Assembly: GCA_910585605.1 (NCBI GenBank)
Contig: CAJUFL010000086.1
Location: 1-9,639, forward strand
Source: an uncultured Lachnospiraceae bacterium
Lineage (GTDB): Bacteria > Bacillota > Clostridia > Lachnospirales > Lachnospiraceae
Length of the DNA stretch: 9,639 bases
Direction: 5' to 3'
The stretch's first letter is position 1, and every line of letters begins with the position of its first letter. A program made the position numbers and the translations under genes. Positions 5,527-9,639 of the stretch are shown here, piece by piece. The notes below the pieces were generated by a model. The model worked only from the letters and a program-made list of their open reading frames with translations, ran no database searches and was not told the origin of the DNA.

Positions 5527-7983
5527 TTATTTCTTTTTCACCCGTTGAATCCATTCTATAAAATTCAGGACATTCTTATCATTTTCTTCGCAATTTCCTG
5601 GTAAAACGTCCCGCAATTTCCGATTCGGTGTATACTGATAATTGCTCTCTATAATCTGCCAGTCCCAATTTTTTTCCTTCCACAATTGATAAAGGTACTC
5701 CTTTAATTGGTCATGTTCATAAAATACTTTAATCGTAGAATCCATTCCGTATGAATACGGTGTGTGATTTTCAAGATAAACCCGCTTCGCAACATAGCCA
5801 GCCTTCAAATCAGAAGAAACAGCTGCAATAATATCGTAATAGCCCTCTTCTGCAATCCAGCAATGGAAATCAGAATCATATGATGCAAATTGTTCTTTGG
5901 TCAATTTAAACCCTATCTTTTTTTCCTCTCCTGGTTCTAAAAATACCTTTTCAAAAGCTTTTAACTCTTTCACCGGTTTGGACAGCGTAGAATATACATC
6001 TGATATATAGATCTGTATTACCTCTGCACCTGCTAATACTCCCGTATTTTTTAATCCTATTGAAAAATGCAGATCATCGGTGAACCATTCTTCTTCTATT
6101 TGAAAATCCTTTAATTCAAATGTTGTATAAGAAAGTCCAAATCCAAATGGATATGCCGGAAAAATCTTTTTCTTATCATAATAACGATATCCAACATAAA
6201 TCCCCTCTCCATAATTCACTTCATATCCCTCTCCCGGAAAATTGAGAAATGTTGGAGTGTCCTCATAATGCTTCGGAAAAGTCAAAGGAAGCTTACCGGA
6301 TGGATTCCGTTTTCCTGTCATCAAATCTGCCAAAGCATGTCCCCCTTCCATTCCCGGCAGGAAACATACAAAAACAGCATCTATAGCATCTGAGACTTCA
6401 GAAAAATCTATCGGACCGCATACATTTAATACAAGAGTCAGCCGGAATGAATACTGCTTTTTTAAACATTTTAATTGTAAAAGCTGTTCTACATCCTCCT
6501 TTTCCAGCACTAAATCTTTTCGATCATTTCCTTCCATGCCTCCTACTTTTGCAATATAAATAATATGACCTACTCCGTTTTTATCCAAATAATTCTCATC
6601 GTGGGATATAGAACTGCAATCCGAATGTACTATAACACTATCAGATCCTAATACAGTCCGCAACTCCTCTGCAAGATCAGAGGTTCGGTTGGTATGAATT
6701 CCTGCACTTCCGGTCCCACACTCCAGAAGCCTTTCTGAACCACTGCCCAGAAGAAGAATTTTTTCATTTTGTTTCAATGGAAATACATTCTTGTCATTTT
6801 TAAGAAGTACAATCCCCTCCACCGCAGCTTCATATGCTGCCTGTCTTGTCGCTTCTAAAAGAGAGTCTGACAAAAATGTTTGTTTTCCATCCACTGCTTT
6901 TACCAAGGGCACTGTGTACTCTCCTATTATCACTTCTTGCGTTTGTCCCAGCCTATCCTGCCTGCAATATTGAATCGTTCCAAGGAGACGTTCTACCGCC
7001 TGATTCAATACCTCCTCTGACAGTCTTCCCTCTCCAACTGCCTCTATAATCGGTTCACCAGAAATAGGTCCCGGCATGGCTAAATCATTTCCTGCCTGAA
7101 TTGCTTCTATCGGATGATAAACTGCTCCCCAATCAGAAATCACACTTCCTTCAAATCCCCAATTTTCTCTCAGCTCTTCTGTCAAAAGCCAGTAGTTTTC
7201 TGTACATGGCGTTCCATTAATCCTATTATAAGCACTCATAACTGTCTGAACCTGCCCCTCTTTCACACAAGCTTTAAATCCAGGCAGATAAATTTCGTGT
7301 AGAGCACGCTCCGATATTGTTTCATTAATGCCCACTCTGTTTGTTTCCTGATTATTGGCTGCAAAATGTTTTACATTAGCAGCTACATTATATTCCTGTA
7401 CTCCTTTTACTAATTCAGGAGCAAGCTGTGATACCAGACAGGGGTCCTCTGAATATCCCTCAAACAACCGTCCATTTAAAGGATCTCTATGAATATTTAC
7501 ATTGGGACTTCCCAACAGAATATCTATTCCAAATAATCTTGCTTCTGCCCCCAGAGCCTGACCTATTGTATGGACAATCTTCTTATTAAATGTTGCTCCC
7601 AGCAGCATTCCTGAAGGAAAACAGCCCGGTGCATAATCACTTCCCACTCTCTCCTCTAAATTTGTTTTAATCCACTGATATACTTCTTTCTCTTCACCTA
7701 GCAGCTTATCCGGAGTATAATAATTCTCTATCACTTTTGTCAATGTAGTGGAACCCATCATTCCATTAGTACTATTTGTGTCCTTTTCCAGCTGTGAATA
7801 AAAATCACCAAACAACTGTTCAAAATTCATTCCTGTTCCACCATCTAATAACTGTAGTCTGGGAATTCCCAGTCTCTCTATCTGGGTCATTCCAAAAAAA
7901 GTAGCACCATTCACCAATGCTGCTTTCTCTTCTAACGTCATTTTTTCCACTATGTCCAAAATATTAAAAAACTGTTCTGCCAT
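5527..7983 (-). CDS. Glycoside hydrolase family 3 beta-glycosidase (beta-glucosidase-like), cytoplasmic
   Basis: This 818-residue retaining exo-beta-glycosidase has no signal peptide or cell-wall anchor, so it probably acts on imported oligosaccharides. The (beta/alpha)8 domain (about 10-340) carries LLDGGTG (45-51), NIHRDPLNGRLFEGYSEDP (163-181), KHFAANNQE (205-213) and VISDWGAV (281-288) with nucleophile Asp284. The alpha/beta sandwich (about 375-575) contains GMEGNDR (482-488), where Glu484 is the likely acid/base, and PSGKLPLTFP (561-570). An FnIII-like domain follows (about 625-735). Two departures from simple GH3 enzymes: about 65 extra residues at 54-118, between DGGTG and CFPSG, and a C-terminal tail (about 740-818) rich in Trp, Tyr and charge. 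ATG at 7983 is preceded by GGGAGA at 7 nt. The promoter lies about 35 bp upstream. Exact sugar specificity cannot be told; beta-glucosidase is the default. Confidence 0.93.
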   Translation of the reverse strand: MAEQFFNILDIVEKMTLEEKAALVNGATFFGMTQIERLGIPRLQLLDGGTGMNFEQLFGDFYSQLEKDTNSTNGMMGSTTLTKVIENYYTPDKLLGEEKEVYQWIKTNLEERVGSDYAPGCFPSGMLLGATFNKKIVHTIGQALGAEARLFGIDILLGSPNVNIHRDPLNGRLFEGYSEDPCLVSQLAPELVKGVQEYNVAANVKHFAANNQETNRVGINETISERALHEIYLPGFKACVKEGQVQTVMSAYNRINGTPCTENYWLLTEELRENWGFEGSVISDWGAVYHPIEAIQAGNDLAMPGPISGEPIIEAVGEGRLSEEVLNQAVERLLGTIQYCRQDRLGQTQEVIIGEYTVPLVKAVDGKQTFLSDSLLEATRQAAYEAAVEGIVLLKNDKNVFPLKQNEKILLLGSGSERLLECGTGSAGIHTNRTSDLAEELRTVLGSDSVIVHSDCSSISHDENYLDKNGVGHIIYIAKVGGMEGNDRKDLVLEKEDVEQLLQLKCLKKQYSFRLTLVLNVCGPIDFSEVSDAIDAVFVCFLPGMEGGHALADLMTGKRNPSGKLPLTFPKHYEDTPTFLNFPGEGYEVNYGEGIYVGYRYYDKKKIFPAYPFGFGLSYTTFELKDFQIEEEWFTDDLHFSIGLKNTGVLAGAEVIQIYISDVYSTLSKPVKELKAFEKVFLEPGEEKKIGFKLTKEQFASYDSDFHCWIAEEGYYDIIAAVSSDLKAGYVAKRVYLENHTPYSYGMDSTIKVFYEHDQLKEYLYQLWKEKNWDWQIIESNYQYTPNRKLRDVLPGNCEENDKNVLNFIEWIQRVKKK

Positions 7984-8015
7984 ACAAAATCTCCCATTAT
8001 ATATATTTTTTTTTG

Positions 8016-8044
8016 ATTATACCAAATATATCTCTATTTATACA
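8016..8044 (-). promoter_or_regulatory. Extended -10 promoter for the GH3 gene
   Basis: The minus strand shows TGGTATAAT (8024-8016), an exact TATAAT with the TGn extension. Seventeen bp upstream is a weak -35 (TGTATA, 8044-8039). The transcript would start about 25 nt before the GH3 ATG. No catabolite-response (cre) box is evident. Confidence 0.6.
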
Positions 8045-8242
8045 TAGTAAATGCCATGAAATATACTTTATGGGTCCCTTATACATAAGTAGGTACCAAG
8101 TTAAAATGGCGGGATTCTAAATCTTACAAACCTTGGCTGCTATGCTATGCCAAGTGCGGTCACACAGTGGCATCACCTTCTCACACAAGTGTGCATAATT
8201 GTTTTTTATATCGTAGGAAATGCGAAGCAAATTTCTATAATA
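8045..8242. other. Intergenic region between GH3 promoter and tRNA terminator
   Basis: I see no gene here. It holds a perfect 6-bp inverted repeat CTTGGC/GCCAAG (8132-8137 with 8149-8154), and a CACAC/GTGTG dyad at 8182-8193 followed by a T-run on the plus strand. On the minus strand the 8132-8154 repeat shares GCACTTGGC and CCAAGGT with the anticodon arm of the tRNA-Arg 170 bp away, but with a different loop. The AT-rich part at 8030-8080 is upstream of the GH3 promoter and could hold regulator sites. Confidence 0.3.
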
Positions 8243-8283
8243 TAAAAAAATAAAACTCTTAAAATATATATCTTAAGAGTTTT
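8243..8283 (-). terminator. Rho-independent terminator of the tRNA operon
   Basis: A perfect 11-bp stem AAAACTCTTAA / TTAAGAGTTTT (8252-8262 with 8273-8283) with a 10-nt loop is followed on the minus strand by ATTTTTTTAT. It lies directly after tRNA-Arg, the last gene of the cluster. Confidence 0.9.
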
Positions 8284-8290
8284 ACGAGTA

Positions 8291-8364
8291 CGTGCGTGAG
8301 AGGATTCGAACCCCCGACACCTTGGTCCGTAGCCAAGTGCTCTATCCAGCTGAGCTACACACAC
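8291..8364 (-). tRNA. tRNA-Arg (ACG)
   Basis: A 74-nt cloverleaf: acceptor GTGTGTG pairs with CACGCAC, the anticodon stem CTTGG/CCAAG encloses loop CTACGGA (anticodon ACG, wobble A expected to be edited to inosine), and the T loop is TTCGAAT. The discriminator is G. CCA is not encoded, so the CCA-adding enzyme is required. It is the last gene of the cluster, just ahead of the terminator. Confidence 0.96.
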
Positions 8365-8406
8365 ATATGAAGTTAAAGAAAACCTACTATAAAAAGCAGG
8401 CTTTAA

Positions 8407-8493
8407 TGCCGGCGACCGGAATCGAACCGGTACGGGAGTATAAGTCCCGCAGGATTTTAAGTCCTGTGCGTCTGCCAGTTCCGCCACGCCGGC
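8407..8493 (-). tRNA. tRNA-Leu (TAA)
   Basis: An 87-nt class II tRNA with the long variable arm CGGGACTTATACTCCCG. Acceptor GCCGGCG pairs with CGCCGGC, discriminator A. The anticodon stem AGGA/TCCT encloses loop CTTAAAA (anticodon TAA). No CCA is encoded. It sits 36 bp after tRNA-Val and 42 bp before tRNA-Arg. It also reads as an open frame beginning MAELADAQDLKSC, a common false protein call in tRNA-Leu genes. Confidence 0.97.
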
Positions 8494-8529
8494 ATACTTT
8501 ATCGATTCACTATATAAACCGATAAATAA

Positions 8530-8602
8530 TGGAACCTACAGGGCTCGAACCTGTGACCCTCTGCTTGTAAGGCAGATGCTCTCCCAGCTGAGCTAAGATT
8601 CC
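8530..8602 (-). tRNA. tRNA-Val (TAC), copy 1
   Basis: A 73-nt cloverleaf with acceptor GGAATCT/AGGTTCC, anticodon loop CTTACAA (TAC) and discriminator A. CCA is not encoded. It is identical to the second copy at 9163-9235, while the sequence on either side differs between copies. Confidence 0.97.
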
Positions 8603-8661
8603 ATATTGGGAGCAATATTTATAGAGAACTTGTCTCTTTTTTATATATGATTACTCATAAA
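8603..8661 (-). other. Asp-Val tRNA spacer with a hairpin kept in both copies
   Basis: This spacer has diverged from its counterpart at 9236-9293, unlike the flanking tRNAs. Both versions can still form a small hairpin by different bases: AGAGA/TCTCT here, GAGAA/TTCTC in the other copy. A second small dyad ATATTG/CAATAT just before tRNA-Val is present here only. These could be pre-tRNA processing structures; this is inference. Confidence 0.35.
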
Positions 8662-8735
8662 CGACCCGGATGGGACTCGAACCCACGACCTCCGCCGTGA
8701 CAGGGCGGCGCTCTAACCAACTGAGCCACCAGGCC
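8662..8735 (-). tRNA. tRNA-Asp (GTC), copy 1
   Basis: A 74-nt cloverleaf with acceptor GGCCTGG/CCGGGTC, anticodon loop CTGTCAC (GTC) and discriminator G, the expected base for Asp identity. No CCA is encoded. It is the first gene after the internal promoter at 8814-8842, behind a leader of about 70 nt. Identical to the copy at 9294-9367. Confidence 0.97.
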
Positions 8736-8876
8736 ATATACTTTTATTTTATTACAATGAAACTCACTGTTGCTTGCATATGCCATCAACCTCGTTTCAC
8801 TTTAACTAGTGATATTATATCACAATCTTACTCATTTGTAAAAGAACTATTTATAAACAATTATCATTTTATATAA
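8736..8876 (-). promoter_or_regulatory. 141-bp promoter and leader region upstream of tRNA-Asp, copy 1
   Basis: A stretch far longer than the other tRNA spacers. In minus orientation it starts with an AT-rich segment, then the promoter (8842-8814). After the expected transcript start near 8807 comes a nested dyad: TGAAAC at 8799-8794 with GTTTCA at 8763-8758, GTTG with CAAC inside, and the palindrome GCATATGC (8776-8783) at the apex. A run of A and T leads into tRNA-Asp. The region is identical to 9368-9508. Confidence 0.65.
8814..8842 (-). promoter_or_regulatory. Internal sigma-A promoter of the tRNA cluster, -10 inside a palindrome, copy 1
   Basis: TTTACA (8842-8837), a 17-bp spacer and an exact TATAAT (8819-8814) on the minus strand make this the best promoter in the window. 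The -10 lies within a perfect 15-bp palindrome (8809-8823, GTGATAT around one central base), which may be a regulator site or only an AT-rich coincidence. Confidence 0.8.
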
Positions 8877-8950
8877 TGGACCATCAGGGACTCGAACCCG
8901 GGACCGATCGGTTATGAGCCGATTGCTCTAACCAGCTGAGCTAATGGTCC
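8877..8950 (-). tRNA. tRNA with CAT anticodon, probably tRNA-Ile2, copy 1
   Basis: A 74-nt cloverleaf with acceptor GGACCAT/ATGGTCC, anticodon loop CTCATAA and discriminator A; no CCA is encoded. By anticodon it would be called Met. However, the C4-G69 and C5-G68 acceptor pairs, which are TilS (lysidine synthetase) determinants, and the GGACC... start with GGCTCATAACC match Firmicutes tRNA-Ile2. Elongator tRNA-Met in related bacteria usually starts GGCGG with loop TTCATAC. I therefore favour Ile2, reading ATA after lysidine modification. Identical to the copy at 9509-9582. Confidence 0.9.
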
Positions 8951-8953
8951 ATA

Positions 8954-9026
8954 AGCCGATAGGGGGACTCGAACCCTCAACCTGCTGATTACAAATCAGC
9001 TGCTCTGCCAATTGAGCCATATCGGC
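8954..9026 (-). tRNA. tRNA-Thr (TGT), copy 1
   Basis: A 73-nt cloverleaf with acceptor GCCGATA/TATCGGC, anticodon stem CTGAT/ATCAG with loop TTTGTAA (TGT) and discriminator T. No CCA is encoded. Only 3 bp separate it from the next tRNA, so the two must be cut from a common precursor. Confidence 0.97.
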
Positions 9027-9162
9027 ATATTCTCTTCACTTATCAATTGTACAATTCGATTTAAACCCACTCCACTCGCTCAGGTCTCAAGCAAGCTTTT
9101 TCACTAGGCTCAGCGAGCTTCACCAAGTGTTCAATGCTACCAAATCGGCATATTGTAAAAAA
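9027..9162 (-). other. Junction spacer between the two tRNA blocks
   Basis: This 136-bp spacer contains a 12-bp palindrome AATTGTACAATT (9045-9056) near the start of tRNA-Thr, a CTCGCT/AGCGAG dyad (about 9075-9112), and at 9132-9154 a stretch resembling the 5' end of tRNA-Thr. No good promoter was found, so Thr and Ile2 of copy 1 are probably transcribed from the upstream copy. It represents the seam of the tandem duplication. Confidence 0.4.
9132..9154 (-). pseudogene. Possible remnant of a tRNA-Thr 5' end
   Basis: The minus strand reads AATATGCCGATTTGG, which matches the upstream flank and first bases of tRNA-Thr (AATATGCCGATATGG) with one difference. Similarity then fades (GTAGCATTG against CTCAATTGG). 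It could be the stump of a third Thr gene lost by deletion between repeats. The match is short, so chance cannot be excluded. Confidence 0.3.
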
Positions 9163-9235
9163 TGGAACCTACAGGGCTCGAACCTGTGACCCTCTGCTTG
9201 TAAGGCAGATGCTCTCCCAGCTGAGCTAAGATTCC
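9163..9235 (-). tRNA. tRNA-Val (TAC), copy 2
   Basis: Identical in all 73 positions to the tRNA-Val at 8530-8602, with anticodon loop CTTACAA. Its downstream flank differs: no Leu or Arg gene follows, only the junction spacer. Confidence 0.97.
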
Positions 9236-9293
9236 ATATGGGAGTAATATTACAGAGAATTCTTTTCTCCTTTATATATGTGATACTCACAAA

Positions 9294-9367
9294 CGACCCG
9301 GATGGGACTCGAACCCACGACCTCCGCCGTGACAGGGCGGCGCTCTAACCAACTGAGCCACCAGGCC
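9294..9367 (-). tRNA. tRNA-Asp (GTC), copy 2
   Basis: Identical to tRNA-Asp at 8662-8735, with the same 141-bp promoter region upstream. Confidence 0.97.
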
Positions 9368-9445
9368 ATATACTTTTATTTTATTACAATGAAACTCACT
9401 GTTGCTTGCATATGCCATCAACCTCGTTTCACTTTAACTAGTGAT

Positions 9446-9474
9446 ATTATATCACAATCTTACTCATTTGTAAA
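9446..9474 (-). promoter_or_regulatory. Internal sigma-A promoter of the tRNA cluster, copy 2
   Basis: Exact repeat of the promoter at 8814-8842: TTTACA, 17 bp, TATAAT, with the 15-bp palindrome at 9441-9455. It would drive Asp and Val of copy 2 and, by read-through of the junction, Thr and Ile2 of copy 1. Confidence 0.8.
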
Positions 9475-9508
9475 AGAACTATTTATAAACAATTATCATT
9501 TTATATAA

Positions 9509-9582
9509 TGGACCATCAGGGACTCGAACCCGGGACCGATCGGTTATGAGCCGATTGCTCTAACCAGCTGAGCTAATGGTCC
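9509..9582 (-). tRNA. tRNA with CAT anticodon, probably tRNA-Ile2, copy 2
   Basis: Identical to the gene at 8877-8950; the same argument for Ile2 over Met applies. Confidence 0.9.
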
Positions 9583-9585
9583 ATA

Positions 9586-9639
9586 AGCCGATAGGGGGAC
9601 TCGAACCCTCAACCTGCTGATTACAAATCAGCTGCTCTG
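9586..9639 (-). tRNA. tRNA-Thr (TGT), copy 2, cut by the window edge
   Basis: The 3' 54 nt of a tRNA identical to the one at 8954-9026, including the anticodon loop TTTGTAA. The D arm and 5' acceptor strand lie beyond the window. Confidence 0.93.

Larger units (their letters stand above)
8659..9007. repeat. Direct repeat, unit 1 (349 bp identical to unit 2)
   Basis: Covers tRNA-Asp, the 141-bp promoter region, tRNA-Ile2 and most of tRNA-Thr. It is identical base for base to 9291-9639 at an offset of 632 bp. The match probably continues past the window edge. The identity includes sequence with no tRNA, which points to recent duplication or gene conversion. Confidence 0.95.
9291..9639. repeat. 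Direct repeat, unit 2
   Basis: Second copy of the 349-bp repeat, running off the window edge. Identity stops at 9291, at the Asp-Val spacer, and returns only within tRNA-Val. Confidence 0.95.

Noticed and set aside
8085..8180. T-box riboswitch upstream of GH3, suggested by a GGTACC word
   Set aside because: The full T-box sequence and the stem I and antiterminator layout are absent, and GH3 is not an aminoacyl-tRNA or amino acid gene.
8206..8487. 93-codon minus-strand frame beginning MAELADAQDLKSC
   Set aside because: It runs through tRNA-Leu and tRNA-Arg and the terminator; this is a classic false protein from tRNA sequence.
8670..8876. 68-codon plus-strand frame MGLEPTTSAVTG, and its identical twin at 9302-9508
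   Set aside because: Antisense to tRNA-Asp and the promoter spacer; a known type of spurious call. The identity of the twins reflects the DNA repeat, not protein conservation.
8659..9639. CRISPR array
   Set aside because: Repeats are two 349-bp copies explained by tRNA gene duplication; no short regular repeats with unique spacers.

Overview
The window looks like a chromosomal segment from a low-GC Gram-positive anaerobe, most likely a Lachnospiraceae-type Clostridia. The grounds are AT-rich coding sequence, strong GGAGG-type ribosome binding sites, tRNA genes without an encoded CCA end, and proteins that read like that family: an ACT_7-type protein, an Ogt with the SAQAVGG variant, a cytoplasmic GH3 glycosidase and an HD-type dNTPase. 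This assignment is inference from sequence style, not from a search. Every gene I can support lies on the minus strand, so transcription runs from high to low coordinates.

Layout by region. (1) About 65-340 is a non-coding block of nested, near-perfect inverted repeats, best read as a large rod-like structured RNA; I cannot assign it to a known family with confidence. (2) 363-1315 is a translationally coupled pair: a methylated-DNA-cysteine methyltransferase (Ogt type) followed by a small ACT-domain protein, with the ATGA stop/start overlap. (3) 1316-1557 is a non-coding spacer of visibly richer GC. (4) 1558-5103 is a probable three-gene unit: type I 3-dehydroquinate dehydratase (aroD), a membrane-anchored alpha/beta hydrolase with a long charged coiled coil, and a dGTPase-family dNTP triphosphohydrolase. 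The hydrolase has Asp where the family has its nucleophilic Ser. (5) An inverted-repeat terminator separates these from a unit at 5210-7983: a GH3 beta-glycosidase with its own promoter, then a small protein of unknown function. (6) 8243-9639 is a tRNA cluster ending in a strong terminator. In transcription order it reads Thr (cut by the window edge), Ile2/Met, Asp, Val, spacer, Thr, Ile2/Met, Asp, Val, Leu, Arg.

The tRNA cluster contains a tandem duplication. 349 bp including a 141-bp non-tRNA spacer are identical in the two copies, while the Asp-Val spacer has diverged. Each copy of the long spacer holds a near-consensus sigma-A promoter whose -10 box sits inside a perfect palindrome, followed by a potential leader hairpin. 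The cluster therefore has internal promoters driving Asp-Val and everything after them.

How the genes work together: the protein genes are mostly housekeeping (DNA alkylation repair, nucleotide pool control, shikimate pathway, intracellular glycoside hydrolysis) and do not form one pathway. The items most worth a second look are the structured RNA at the left end, the Asp-nucleophile hydrolase, the recently homogenised tRNA duplication with its palindromic promoter, and the GH3 enzyme with an N-terminal insertion and C-terminal extension.
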